This document shows, one piece after another, positions 17,457-26,395 of a stretch of 64,000 bases of DNA (the first letter of the stretch is position 1; every line of letters begins with the position of its first letter). The notes beneath the pieces are model-generated. The model saw only the letters and a list, made by a program, of their open reading frames with translations, did no database searches and had not been told where the DNA came from. The DNA lies in the NCBI GenBank assembly GCA_009720755.1, contig WNKV01000009.1, positions 124,001-188,000 of the forward strand, given 5' to 3'. Source of the DNA: Rhodoplanes serenus (lineage in GTDB: Bacteria; Pseudomonadota; Alphaproteobacteria; Rhizobiales; Xanthobacteraceae). Position numbers and translations under genes: made by a program.

Positions 17457-19907
17457 CTATGCGACCTTGGTCCCCTCGGAGAAGCGCCGCGTCGCCCCCT
17501 CGGCGATCGACGGCGCCGGCGGCGTGGCGGTGCCGGCCCGCGCCGCCGGGCCGCCGAGATCCGCGGACGCGAGGACCGCATCGAAGCGCCGGGCCGCGGC
17601 CTGCAACTCGTTGATCCCGGCGTCGGACGGGGCGCTGGCCTCGAGCGGCAGCCGCAGCACCACCACGGTGCCCTTGTCGGGTGTCGAGCGCAGCCGCATG
17701 GTGCCGCGGTGCAGCTCGACCAGCGACTTGGAGATCGCGAGGCCGAGACCGGAGCCCTGATGGCTCTTGGTGAACTGGTCCTCGACCTGCTCGAACGGCC
17801 GGCCGAGGCGGCCGAGCGCCCGCCGGCTGATGCCGATGCCGGTGTCGGCGATGGCGATCACCACGGCGTTGCCGCTGCGGCGGCCGTGCACCCGCACCTC
17901 GCCGCCGGCCGGCGTGAACTTGACGGCGTTGGAGAGGAGATTGAGCACCACTTGCTTGATCGAGCGGCGGTCGGCGACGAGGCCGATGCCGGTGGCGATG
18001 CGCGACGTCACCACCAGGTTCTTGTCCTGGGCCCGCTTGGCGACCACCCGGATGGCCTCGCCGAGAATGCGGTCGACCTCGATGGTCTCGAAATCGAGCC
18101 GCAGCCGGCCGGCCTCGATGCGCGACATGTCGAGAATGTCGTTGATGACGTCGAGGAGATATTGGCCGCTCTCGCGGATGTCGCGGCAGTACTCGTCGTA
18201 GCGCTCGACGCCGAGCGGTCCGAACAGCCGCGCCTCCATGATCTCCGAGAAGCCGATGATGGCGTTGAGGGGCGTGCGCAGCTCGTGGCTCATATTGGCC
18301 AGGAACTTCGACTTGGCCTGGTTGGCGTCCTCGGCCCGGGTCTTCTCGGCGGCGTATTTCTCGGCCAGCTCGGCGAGCTGGCGGGTCTGGGTCTGCAACG
18401 CCTGCTGCGAGGCGCGCAGGTCGGCGACCGTCGCCATCAGCCGGCGCTCGCTCTCGATCAGCTTCTCCTCGTGGCGCTTGATCGTGGTGATGTCGGTGCC
18501 GACCGAGACGTAGCCGCCGTCCTTGGTACGACGCTCGCTGATCTGGAGCCAGCGGCCGTCGTCGAGCTGGGCCTCGAAGGTGCGGCCGCCGTCGGTGCTG
18601 GAGCCGCACTCGGCGACGACGGTGCGCACGACGTGCTGGCTGCCGGCCGCCAGCACCGCCTCGTAGGAGGTGCCGGCCACCACGGCCGAGTCGGAGAGAT
18701 TGTACAGCGCCTGGAAGTTCGAGTTGCACAGCACCAGGCGATTGTCGGCGTCCCACAGCACGAAGGCTTCCGGCACCGTCTCGATGGCGTCCCGCAGGCG
18801 GAGGTCCGCCGCCACGGTCTTCTCGACCAGGCTCTTCTGCTCGGTGATGTCGACCGCGATGCCGATCAGGTGCGGGCCGCTGCCGTCCTGGCGGATGATC
18901 TCGCAGCGCACGCGCAGCCATACCCAGTCGCCGCGGGCGTGACGCATGCGGAAGGCGCGGTCGATCGCCCGCGTCTGGCCGTCGGCGAGCTGCGCCGCCA
19001 GCGCGGCGAGGTCGACGTCCTGCGGGTTGACCAGCTCGGCCAGCTCGGTGAACGACAACAGCTCGTCGCGCGCCTCGATGCCGAGCATCGCGAACATCGA
19101 ATGCGACCAGAAGATCCGGCCGCCGCCGAGGTCCCAGTCCCACAGCCCGCAGCGGCCGCGATTGAGCGCCGTGTCGATGCGGTGCCGGACGGTGTCGTGA
19201 ATGAGGTCGGCTTCACGGATGCGCAGCGCCTGCCAGTGGAACGCGAAGCCGAGGATGAGGACGACGAAGCCGGTGGTGGCCGAGAGAGTCACGGTCATCG
19301 TCGCGTCGGAGCGCCACGACGCCAGCACATGGCTGGTCGGGATGATCACCAGCACCTGGCCGAGCGGGGCGGGGAGGCGGCGGATGGTGGCGAGGCCGGT
19401 GCCGCCCTCGGCGAGGTCGCTCTCGCTCACGGTGCCGCCGTAGCCGAGCGGTGCGGTGCCGGGGATGGGTGACGCCAGGGTCGACAGCCGGCGGCCGCGG
19501 CCTCGCTCCGGCGGCGTCGAGGCGATCACCACGCCGACCGCGTCGGCGACGAAGACGTCGCGGTCGCGCAGCATCGGCTCGGCGCCGAGCAGCGCCGTGA
19601 CCTCCTCCTGCAAGCGGGGCGAGGGCGTCGTGCGGGCGACGCGATCGAGGCGGTCGGCGAGCAGGCCGGCGAGGATCTCGAGCTCGTAGGCGGCCGCCGC
19701 GACGGTCCGCCGGTGGTTCTCGCGGATCTGGACGGCGGCGCCGGTCGCGATCGTGATCAGGAACGCGACGATCAGCACCGGCACGGCGCGCCGGAGCACA
19801 GGTTCCGCCACCAGCAGCCGGCGATAAGCCGGCCTGGCCACGGCTTGCGCCAGACCTTTGATGGAATCGGTACTCGCCGACGCGCTCGCGCCGTGAGCGG
19901 GCGCCAT
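17457..19907 (-). CDS. PAS-domain membrane histidine kinase, PleC/DivJ-like catalytic core
   Basis: An 816-residue kinase. A transmembrane helix at about 40-60 and a second near 210-230 flank a periplasmic domain of about 150 residues. Two PAS domains follow (CGLWDWDLGGGRIFW, then DAIETVPEAFVLWDADNRLVL), and a coiled coil at about 485-530. The HisKA motif MSHELRTPLNAIIGFSEIM has its His at about residue 541, and the core ends with HATPase boxes (NLLSNAVKFTP, GSGLGLAISKSL). The HisKA stretch and the following FGPLG...Y segment resemble the PleC/DivJ/PdhS group that controls DivK/PleD in alphaproteobacterial cell-cycle signalling. No response regulator is adjacent, as is usual for that group. 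The partner assignment is inference. Confidence 0.88.
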   Translation of the reverse strand: MAPAHGASASASTDSIKGLAQAVARPAYRRLLVAEPVLRRAVPVLIVAFLITIATGAAVQIRENHRRTVAAAAYELEILAGLLADRLDRVARTTPSPRLQEEVTALLGAEPMLRDRDVFVADAVGVVIASTPPERGRGRRLSTLASPIPGTAPLGYGGTVSESDLAEGGTGLATIRRLPAPLGQVLVIIPTSHVLASWRSDATMTVTLSATTGFVVLILGFAFHWQALRIREADLIHDTVRHRIDTALNRGRCGLWDWDLGGGRIFWSHSMFAMLGIEARDELLSFTELAELVNPQDVDLAALAAQLADGQTRAIDRAFRMRHARGDWVWLRVRCEIIRQDGSGPHLIGIAVDITEQKSLVEKTVAADLRLRDAIETVPEAFVLWDADNRLVLCNSNFQALYNLSDSAVVAGTSYEAVLAAGSQHVVRTVVAECGSSTDGGRTFEAQLDDGRWLQISERRTKDGGYVSVGTDITTIKRHEEKLIESERRLMATVADLRASQQALQTQTRQLAELAEKYAAEKTRAEDANQAKSKFLANMSHELRTPLNAIIGFSEIMEARLFGPLGVERYDEYCRDIRESGQYLLDVINDILDMSRIEAGRLRLDFETIEVDRILGEAIRVVAKRAQDKNLVVTSRIATGIGLVADRRSIKQVVLNLLSNAVKFTPAGGEVRVHGRRSGNAVVIAIADTGIGISRRALGRLGRPFEQVEDQFTKSHQGSGLGLAISKSLVELHRGTMRLRSTPDKGTVVVLRLPLEASAPSDAGINELQAAARRFDAVLASADLGGPAARAGTATPPAPSIAEGATRRFSEGTKVA

Positions 19908-20005
19908 CGCCAGCCTCCGTACGGGTCATTTCTGTAACGTCGGAGGATGTGCCGCATCTCCCGAACGGCGGCATTGGAATCGAAGATTAACGATTTGTCG
20001 AGAGT

Positions 20006-20023
20006 CCCCGAATCGATTCGGGG
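20006..20023. other. 18-bp perfect palindrome between pepN and the PAS kinase gene
   Basis: CCCCGAATCGATTCGGGG is a perfect 18-base palindrome in the 195-base gap, about 100 bases upstream of the kinase start. There is no T-run on either side, so it is not a normal intrinsic terminator. It could be a regulator site or a pausing or processing hairpin after pepN. Confidence 0.4.
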
Positions 20024-20102
20024 CGAAATTTTCCGCCGAGGGAGGAAAACGGAGTCGTTTGAATCGCTTGGCGAAAACTGCGCCGACGGGGGTGGCGCCG
20101 CC

Positions 20103-22754
20103 TCACCGCTCACCCAGCGATCGCTCGACGATGTCGGCGACGTCGCGCGACAGCGACGCTGTCCCGGCCAGCCGTTCGAGGCCGGCGCGGGCCGCGGCGC
20201 GGCGCGTCGGCTCGAGCGCGCGCCAGCTCCGGAAGGCGGTCGCGAGTCGGGCCGCGACCTGCGGATTGACTCCGTCGAGCGCCAGCACGGTGTCGACCAC
20301 GAGGCGATAGCCCTCGCCGTCGGCGCGGTTGAACTGGGTGTGGTTGGCCTGGGCGAAGGAGCCGATCAGCGCGCGCACCCGGTTGGGGTTGGCGAGCGAG
20401 AAGGCCGGGTGGGCGGCGAGCCCCCTGACTCGATCCAGGGTGCCGGGGTCCGGGATCATCGCCTGGAGGGCGAACCACTTGTCGATCACCAGCGGGTCGG
20501 CGCGGAAGCGCTCGAAGAAGTCGGCCAGCGCCGCCTCGCGCTCCGGCGTGTCGTGCAGCGCCAGCGTGGCGAGCGCCGCCATGCGGTCCGTCATGTTGTC
20601 GGCCTCGGCGCACTGGGCGGCCGCGAGCGCGATGGCGGCCGGGTGGCCGGGTGCGGCCAGGAGATCGAGGCAGACATTGCGCAGTGCCCGGCGGCCGGCG
20701 CTCGCCGCGTCGGGCGAATAGGGGCCGTCCTGGCGCAGACGGTCGTAGAGGATGCGCAGGGTGGGGGCGAGGTCGTTGCCGAGCGCCCGGCGCAGCGCCT
20801 GGCGGGCCAGATAGATCGCCTCGGGATCGACGTCGCGGCCGATGTCGCGGGCGATGTCGCCCTCCGACGGGATCGACAGCACCTGCGCCACATAGGCCGG
20901 GGCGAGCCGCTCGTCGGCCAGCACGGCGGCCAGCGCATGGACGAAGCCGCCGTCGTGGCGCACCGCGCCGCCGGCCCGGATCACCGCGACGTTCTCGATC
21001 AGCAGCTCGGAGGCGAGCGTCTGCACCGCCTGCCAGCGGTTGAACGGATCGGAATCGTGCGCCGCCAGGAAGCGCAGGTCGTCGCTGGTCAGGTCGGCAT
21101 TGATCTTCACCGGCGCCGAGAAGCCGCGGTTGAGCGACGGCACCGTGCCGGCCGGCACCCCCTCCAGGACGAAGGTCTCGGCCGCCCGGGTCAGCACCAG
21201 GACGCCGCGCTCGACCGGCCCATGTCCGGCGAGCCGGATCGGCAGGTCGTCGCCGTCAGGCCCGACCAGGCCGAGCGCCAGGGGGATCACCATCGGCGAC
21301 TTCGACGGCTGGCCCGGGGTGGGCGGAAGGACCTGGGCGATCTCCAGCGACAGGGTGCCGGCCTGCGCGTCGTGGCGGCGCGTCACCGCCAGCTCTGGGG
21401 TGCCCGCCTGGGCGTACCACAGCATGAACTGCGAGAGGTCGGTGCCGGCCGCCTCGGCGAAGCAGGCGACGAACTCCTCAACGGTCGCGGCGTGCCCGTC
21501 ATGGCGGGCGAAGTAGAGGTCCATGCCGGCGCGGAACCGCTCGCGGCCCAGCAGGGTCTCCAGCATGCGCACCACCTCGGCGCCCTTCTCGTAGACGGTC
21601 GCCGTGTAGAAGTTGTTGATCTCGCGATAGGTGTCGGGCCGCACCGGATGGGCGAGCGGCCCCGCGTCCTCGACGAATTGGTGGCCGCGCAGCACCCGGA
21701 CGTCGGCGATGCGCTTCACCGGCCGCGACCGCATGTCGGACGAGAACTCCTGATCGCGGAAGACGGTCAGGCCCTCCTTGAGGCAGAGCTGGAACCAGTC
21801 GCGGCAGGTGATGCGGTTGCCGGTCCAGTTGTGGAAGTACTCGTGGGCGATCACCGCCTCGATATGAGCGTAGTCGGCATCGGTCGCGGTCTCGGGCGAG
21901 GCGAGGATGTACTTGTCGTTGAAGATGTTGAGGCCCTTGTTCTCCATCGCCCCCATGTTGAAGTCGGCGACCGCCACGATGTTGAAGACGTCGAGGTCGT
22001 ACTCGCGGCCGAACGCCTGCTCGTCCCAGCGCATCGACCGTTCGAGGGCTTCCAGCGCGTAGCCGGCGCGCTCCTCCTTGCCGCTCTCGACATAGACGCC
22101 GAGCGCCACGGTGCGGCCGGACATCGTGGTGAAGGTCGCGGTGCGGGCGCCGAGGCGGCCGCCCACCAGGGCGAACAGGTAGCAGGGCTTCGGGAACGGA
22201 TCGTGCCACACGGCGAAGTGGCGCGGGGTGCCGGGCACGTCGCCCTGCTCGATCAGGTTGCCGTTGCCGAGCAGCACCGGCGCCTCGTCGCGGTCGGCCT
22301 CGATGCGGGTCGTGTAGACCGCCATCACGTCGGGCCGGTCGGGGAAGAAGGTGATACGGCGGAACCCCTCCGCCTCGCACTGGGTGCAGTAGTTGCCGCT
22401 CGACCGATAGAGCCCCATCAGCTTGGTGTTGGCGGAGGGATCGATCTCGGTCTCGATCTCCAGCACGAAGGGGCCGGCGGGCGGCTGCGGGATGGTGAGG
22501 CCGTCCGGCGTCGCCAGGTAGGCGGAGTCGGCCATCGGCACGCCGTCGATGCGGACCGACAGGGGCGTGATGTCGTCGCCGTCCAGAACCACGGCCGCCG
22601 GGCCGACGGCCTGGGGGTTCGGCCGCAGGCGCAGGCGGGAGCGCACGCGCGTCCGGGTCGGGTGCAGCGCAATATCGAGGTCGACGGTGTCGACCAGCCA
22701 ATCCGGCGGCCGGTAGTCCGAGAGACGGATCGGGCGGGCATGTTCGGTGCGCAT
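20103..22754 (-). CDS. pepN: Aminopeptidase N (M1 zinc metallopeptidase)
   Basis: Cytoplasmic M1 aminopeptidase of 883 residues, close to the E. coli PepN length. It carries the exopeptidase signature GAMEN at about 266-270 (MGAMENKGLN) and the zinc motif HEYFH at about 303-307, with the third ligand Glu in the following LKEGLTVFRDQEF. The C-terminal part is the helical DUF3458-type domain. I start at the Met of MRTEHARPIRL, which has a GAGG site; two in-frame Mets upstream look like untranslated leader. It removes N-terminal residues during peptide recycling. It is divergent from the first Bug protein. Confidence 0.94.
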   Translation of the reverse strand: MRTEHARPIRLSDYRPPDWLVDTVDLDIALHPTRTRVRSRLRLRPNPQAVGPAAVVLDGDDITPLSVRIDGVPMADSAYLATPDGLTIPQPPAGPFVLEIETEIDPSANTKLMGLYRSSGNYCTQCEAEGFRRITFFPDRPDVMAVYTTRIEADRDEAPVLLGNGNLIEQGDVPGTPRHFAVWHDPFPKPCYLFALVGGRLGARTATFTTMSGRTVALGVYVESGKEERAGYALEALERSMRWDEQAFGREYDLDVFNIVAVADFNMGAMENKGLNIFNDKYILASPETATDADYAHIEAVIAHEYFHNWTGNRITCRDWFQLCLKEGLTVFRDQEFSSDMRSRPVKRIADVRVLRGHQFVEDAGPLAHPVRPDTYREINNFYTATVYEKGAEVVRMLETLLGRERFRAGMDLYFARHDGHAATVEEFVACFAEAAGTDLSQFMLWYAQAGTPELAVTRRHDAQAGTLSLEIAQVLPPTPGQPSKSPMVIPLALGLVGPDGDDLPIRLAGHGPVERGVLVLTRAAETFVLEGVPAGTVPSLNRGFSAPVKINADLTSDDLRFLAAHDSDPFNRWQAVQTLASELLIENVAVIRAGGAVRHDGGFVHALAAVLADERLAPAYVAQVLSIPSEGDIARDIGRDVDPEAIYLARQALRRALGNDLAPTLRILYDRLRQDGPYSPDAASAGRRALRNVCLDLLAAPGHPAAIALAAAQCAEADNMTDRMAALATLALHDTPEREAALADFFERFRADPLVIDKWFALQAMIPDPGTLDRVRGLAAHPAFSLANPNRVRALIGSFAQANHTQFNRADGEGYRLVVDTVLALDGVNPQVAARLATAFRSWRALEPTRRAAARAGLERLAGTASLSRDVADIVERSLGER

Positions 22755-23105
22755 GGGGACCTCGGCTGCTGCGAGCGCCATGTAATCCCGATGGCGGCCG
22801 AATTCAAAGACGGGTTCCGGCGACGCCAGAACCGCGTCCAATTCCCGCAGCACGGCGTCTCATCGTGGATTTGCGCCATCCGACCATTGTGCTTTAGTTG
22901 AGCAACTCCGGTCCCACCGACCGGCAGGCTGTCCGTGTCGCGCGCATCGCTCCGAGGAGCGCTTTTCGTCCCCCCCTTCGCGCGTGCCTCTCCGGGAGGT
23001 CCGACCATCGCGGCGCCACCAACGCCGCCCATAATCCGAAAAAAGCGTGCCGCCCGAGCCGCTCGGACGAGCCGATACTTTGAATAACAAGGGAGAGAAA
23101 CAGAC
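22755..23105. other. Divergent promoter region between pepN and the first Bug gene
   Basis: No gene in 351 bases. AGTTG-AG-CAACT at 22896-22907 is a short dyad that could be an operator. A GGGAGAGAAACAGAC ribosome region marks the plus-strand gene start, preceded by an AT-richer ATACTTTGAATAACAA that may contain its -10. Confidence 0.4.
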
Positions 23106-24065
23106 ATGCGGATGCCGAGAACCATCATGCTGGCCGCGGCCGCCCTCGCCACCCTGACGGCCGACGGCTGGGCGCAGGGGAGCTATCCGAACCAGATGGT
23201 GCGCATCGTCGTGCCGTTTTCGGCCGGCAGCGTCACCGACGGCCTGGCCCGTATCCTGGCCGACAAGCTCGCCGAGACGTGGAAGCAGCAGGTCATCGTC
23301 GAGAACCGGCCGGGCCTGCCGGGCACCACCAGCGTCGCCAAGGCGGCGCCGGACGGCTACACCCTGATGCTCACCTCGAACGGCCACACCATCGCGAACG
23401 TCATCAACAAGAACATCCAGTTCGATCCGGTGAAGGACTTCGCCGGCGTCACCAAGGTGGCGTCGGTGCCGATGGTCGCCGTGGTGCCGCCCGACCTGCC
23501 GGCGCAGTCGCTCGCCGACTTCATCGCGCTCGCCAAGGACAAGCCGGGCAAGCTGAACTTCTCCTCGGCCGGCATCGCCAGCACCACCTATCTGTCGTCC
23601 GAGCTGCTCAAGCAGGCCGCCAAGATCGACATCGTCCATGTGCCCTACAAGGGAACCCCGGAGGCGACCACCGCGGTCGTGCGGGGTGACGCGCAGCTCT
23701 ACTTCACGCCGATCCCGCTGGCGCAGGAGCTCACGGCCGGCAAGAAGGTGCGGGCGATCGCCATCAACTCCAACCAGCGCAGCCCTCAGATGCAGGACGT
23801 TCCCACCGTGAAGGAGACGGTGCCGTCCTACGACTACGATTCCTGGTTCGCCGTGATGGCTCCGGCCGGCACCCCCAAGGCGGTGCTCGCCAAGGTGAGC
23901 GACGACATCGCGAAGGTGCTCAAGATGCCGGACGTGGTGGACAAGCTCCAGGCCCAGGGGGCGGTGCCGTCGCCGGGCGGGCCGGATGCGCTCGACGCCC
24001 AGGTGCGGCGCGAGGCCGATCTCTACACCAAGGTGCTGCGCGACGCCGGCGTCGGGACCAACTGA
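23106..24065 (+). CDS. Bug/TctC-family periplasmic solute-binding protein (copy 1)
   Basis: A 319-residue extracytoplasmic receptor of the tripartite tricarboxylate transporter type. A signal peptide ending near AQG is followed by the family hallmarks VRIVVPFSAGSVTDGLAR, QQVIVENRPGLPGT and PDGYTLML. VHVPYKGTPEATTAV and DVPTVKETVP follow, as in the carboxylate-binding cleft. No TctA or TctB membrane genes are nearby, so it must share them with a distant locus or act as a sensor. It is strongly similar along its whole length to the following gene. Confidence 0.92.
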   Translation: MRMPRTIMLAAAALATLTADGWAQGSYPNQMVRIVVPFSAGSVTDGLARILADKLAETWKQQVIVENRPGLPGTTSVAKAAPDGYTLMLTSNGHTIANVINKNIQFDPVKDFAGVTKVASVPMVAVVPPDLPAQSLADFIALAKDKPGKLNFSSAGIASTTYLSSELLKQAAKIDIVHVPYKGTPEATTAVVRGDAQLYFTPIPLAQELTAGKKVRAIAINSNQRSPQMQDVPTVKETVPSYDYDSWFAVMAPAGTPKAVLAKVSDDIAKVLKMPDVVDKLQAQGAVPSPGGPDALDAQVRREADLYTKVLRDAGVGTN

Positions 24066-24181
24066 CGCGGCGCCCGCCGCTTCGTCGTCGTCACGCCTCG
24101 CCGTCGCGGCCTGCGCCGCGGCGGGTCTGCGCCCGAGATCGCCGACCGCCGGCGGTCGGCGGCCTGCCGGTCCCGACCGGC

Positions 24182-24213
24182 CAAGTCATCCAAGAAACAA
24201 GTCATCCAAAAAA
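24182..24213. repeat. Tandem 16-bp direct repeat upstream of the second Bug gene
   Basis: CAAGTCATCCAAGAAA (24182-24197) is followed immediately by CAAGTCATCCAAAAAA (24198-24213), with one mismatch. It lies about 60-90 bases upstream of the ATG at 24275. The spacing and position suit a regulator-binding or promoter element, but the origin could simply be replication slippage. Confidence 0.6.
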
Positions 24214-24274
24214 CGTGACGTGAACGTCGCCGGAGCGGTCGCCGATCGCATCGGGCGCATCCAGGGAGAGACCC

Positions 24275-25273
24275 ATGAAGGGACTGAAGCCCACCCTCGC
24301 GGCCGCGGCCGCCCTGCTGGCTCTCGGGACGGCGGCGGTCGCGCAGGCGCCGGCGCCGGCGCAAGCGCCCGCGCAAGCCGGCGAGCGCGGCTGGCCGAGC
24401 CAGCTCGTGCGCATCGTCGTGCCGTTCTCGGCCGGCAGCATCACCGACAATCTCGCCCGCATCCTGGCCGACAAGCTGTCGGAGCTATGGAAGCAGCAGG
24501 TGATCGTCGAGAACCGGCCGGGCCTCCCGGGCACCACCAGCGCCGCCAAGGCGCCGCCGGACGGCTACACGCTGATGCTGACCTCGAACGGCCACACGGT
24601 CGCCGGCACGGTCAACAAGAACATCCAGTTCGATCCGGTGAAGGACTTCGTCGGCGTCAGCAAGGTCGCCTCGGTGCCGCTGGTCGCCATCGTGCCGCCG
24701 GACCTCGCGGTGAGATCGCTGGCCGACTTCGTCGCGCTCGCCAAGGACAAGCCCGGCAAGCTCAACTTCTCCTCGGCCGGCGTCGCTTCCTCGTCGTTTC
24801 TCGGGTCCGAGCTGATGAAGCAGGGGGCCGCCATCGACATCGTCCATGTTCCCTACAAGGGCGTGCCCGAGGCGGTGACGGCAGTGATCCGCAACGACGC
24901 CCAGCTCTATTTCGCGCCGATCCCCAACGCCCAGGAGCTCGCCACCTCCGGCAAGGTGCGGATGATCGCGATCAACTCCAACAGCCGCAGCGCCAAGCTG
25001 CCGGACCTGCCGACCGTGAAGGAGACGGTGCCGGCCTACGACTACGATTCGTGGTTCGCCGTATTGGCGCCGGCCGGCACTCCCGGGGCGGTCGTCTCCA
25101 AGGTCAATGCCGATATCGCCAGGGTGCTGAAGATGCCTGAGGCGATCGAGAAGCTCGATGCGCTCGGCGCCGTGCCGTCGCCCGGGACCCCGCAGGCGCT
25201 CGATGCCCAGCTGGTCCGCGAGACGGAGTTCTACGCCAAGGTGCTGCGCGACGCCGGCGTCGGCATCAACTGA
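24275..25273 (+). CDS. Bug/TctC-family periplasmic solute-binding protein (copy 2)
   Basis: A 332-residue paralogue of the preceding gene. After an Ala/Pro/Gln-rich signal peptide (APAPAQAPAQAGER), the body shares most residues with copy 1: VRIVVPFSAGSITDNLAR, QQVIVENRPGLPGT, FDPVKDFVGVSKVASVP, VHVPYKGVPEAVTAV and the identical closing KVLRDAGVG. The pair looks like a local duplication that has since diverged, perhaps to accept related carboxylates. GGGAGAG precedes the start. No transporter membrane subunit is adjacent. Confidence 0.92.
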   Translation: MKGLKPTLAAAAALLALGTAAVAQAPAPAQAPAQAGERGWPSQLVRIVVPFSAGSITDNLARILADKLSELWKQQVIVENRPGLPGTTSAAKAPPDGYTLMLTSNGHTVAGTVNKNIQFDPVKDFVGVSKVASVPLVAIVPPDLAVRSLADFVALAKDKPGKLNFSSAGVASSSFLGSELMKQGAAIDIVHVPYKGVPEAVTAVIRNDAQLYFAPIPNAQELATSGKVRMIAINSNSRSAKLPDLPTVKETVPAYDYDSWFAVLAPAGTPGAVVSKVNADIARVLKMPEAIEKLDALGAVPSPGTPQALDAQLVRETEFYAKVLRDAGVGIN

Positions 25274-25521
25274 CGCGGCTCCCCGACCCGAGCAGGGCGG
25301 GCCGAACGGCTCCGCCCGGCGGTTCCGGGCTCGATGCATCATCATGATACCGATAACCTCGCGGCCCTGGGAGGCGGCGGGGAAAATAACTGTCGTGCAG
25401 GGAACTAGCCGCGACCGACGCGGTTCTATGTCGGAGTCGCCGGGACGATGGTGCGAGGCTCCGCTTCTCGCATTGCCAGTGCACTCACCAATCCAAAGGG
25501 CGGGGGCGGACGAGGGTACGC

Positions 25522-26319
25522 ATGGCTGTTGCGCGCAGGATTCGTCGACGCGGCTGGATGAACGCCGCCAACAAGACCGCCGCCGACGCCGAGCCGCGTC
25601 GGCCGGTGGTGCGGCATCTCGCGGTGCGCTCGCGGGTGGGCGGATCGCTCGCCGAGGCGCGCGCTTATCTGCTCGTCGTCGAGGGCGTGCTGGTCGATAC
25701 CGTGCTGCCCTCGGTGAACTGCTGGCTCCAGACCCTCGCCGAGTTCGGCTTCACATTCCGCACCGCCGACGTGCATCGCTTCCAGGGTCTCGACGCTGCC
25801 GACCTGCTCGACCGGCTGCTGCCGGCCGGCGAGGCGCAGGAGAACAAGGAGTTCATCCTCGCCAAGTATCAGATGCGCTTCGTCGGCGAGGTGCTGCCGA
25901 CGCTGCGGGTGATGCCCGGTGTGCGTGATCTCGTCGCCGATCTCGTCGGTCGTGGCGCCAAGGTGGCGTTGGTGTCGGCGGCGCGCGGCGAGGAGCTGGC
26001 CGGCTATCGGGCGCTGCTCGGTCTCGACGATCTGGTGGCCACGGTGGTGTCGGGCGACGACGTCGCGAACGGCATGCCGCATCCCGACCGTCTCGCGGCG
26101 GCGCTCGACCGGCTCGGCATCCGCCAGCCCGCCGACGCGCTGCTGGTCGGTCCGAGTCCGTACGATGCCGAGGCGGCTCATCTCGCCAAGATCCGCGCGG
26201 TCGGCATGCTGAGCGGCCTGTTCGCCCGTGCCGATCTGATGAATGCCGGGTGCCGGGACGTGTTCCTCGATCCCAAGAGCGTGCGGCTGGCGCTCGCGAC
26301 CTCCGAGGTGGCAGCCTGA
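25522..26319 (+). CDS. HAD-superfamily protein with degenerate active site (probable pseudophosphatase)
   Basis: A 265-residue protein aligning by eye with HAD-IA enzymes of the phosphoglycolate phosphatase/beta-phosphoglucomutase kind: AYLLVVEGVLVDT (motif I), a cap with HRFQGLDAADLLDRLL, MPGVRDLVADL, VALVSAARGEE (motif II), NGMPHPDRLAAALDRLG (motif III) and LLVGPSPYDAEAA (motif IV). Canonical motif I is DxDGxLVD; here the nucleophile Asp is Val and the second Asp is Glu. The motif III Lys is Met, and the first Asp of motif IV is Pro. The frame is open with a GAGGG ribosome site, so this is a coding substitution rather than decay. I infer a binding or regulatory role. It lies between Bug genes and ends at a strong terminator. 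Confidence 0.85.
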   Translation: MAVARRIRRRGWMNAANKTAADAEPRRPVVRHLAVRSRVGGSLAEARAYLLVVEGVLVDTVLPSVNCWLQTLAEFGFTFRTADVHRFQGLDAADLLDRLLPAGEAQENKEFILAKYQMRFVGEVLPTLRVMPGVRDLVADLVGRGAKVALVSAARGEELAGYRALLGLDDLVATVVSGDDVANGMPHPDRLAAALDRLGIRQPADALLVGPSPYDAEAAHLAKIRAVGMLSGLFARADLMNAGCRDVFLDPKSVRLALATSEVAA

Positions 26320-26362
26320 CCTCGTCGGCGCGGCCGTCCCGACGCCCTCGTTCTTTCGTATG

Positions 26363-26395
26363 AAAAGCCGCCGCGCCCTGACGCGGCGGCTTTTT
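26363..26395 (+). terminator. Rho-independent terminator after the HAD gene
   Basis: AAAAGCCGCCGCG pairs with CGCGGCGGCTTTTT around a six-base loop, giving a 9-bp GC stem plus A-T extension and a T-run. It lies 44 bases after the HAD stop and separates that gene from the third Bug gene. Confidence 0.92.

Noticed and set aside
20006-20023. Palindrome as intrinsic terminator of pepN
   Set aside because: No T-run follows on the minus strand, so it does not meet the usual terminator pattern; it is kept only as an unexplained palindrome.
19947-22901. Open frame of about 980 codons antisense to pepN
   Set aside because: Composition is that of a GC-driven shadow frame; PepN on the other strand has all catalytic motifs.
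23106-25273. Bug proteins as ABC-type binding proteins
   Set aside because: Their VRIVVPFSAG, ENRPG and PDGYTL signatures belong to the tripartite tricarboxylate receptor family, and no ABC ATPase or permease is adjacent.
25522-26319. HAD gene as a frameshifted pseudogene
   Set aside because: The frame is uninterrupted over the full HAD length with all structural motifs aligned; the active-site changes are substitutions, not indels.
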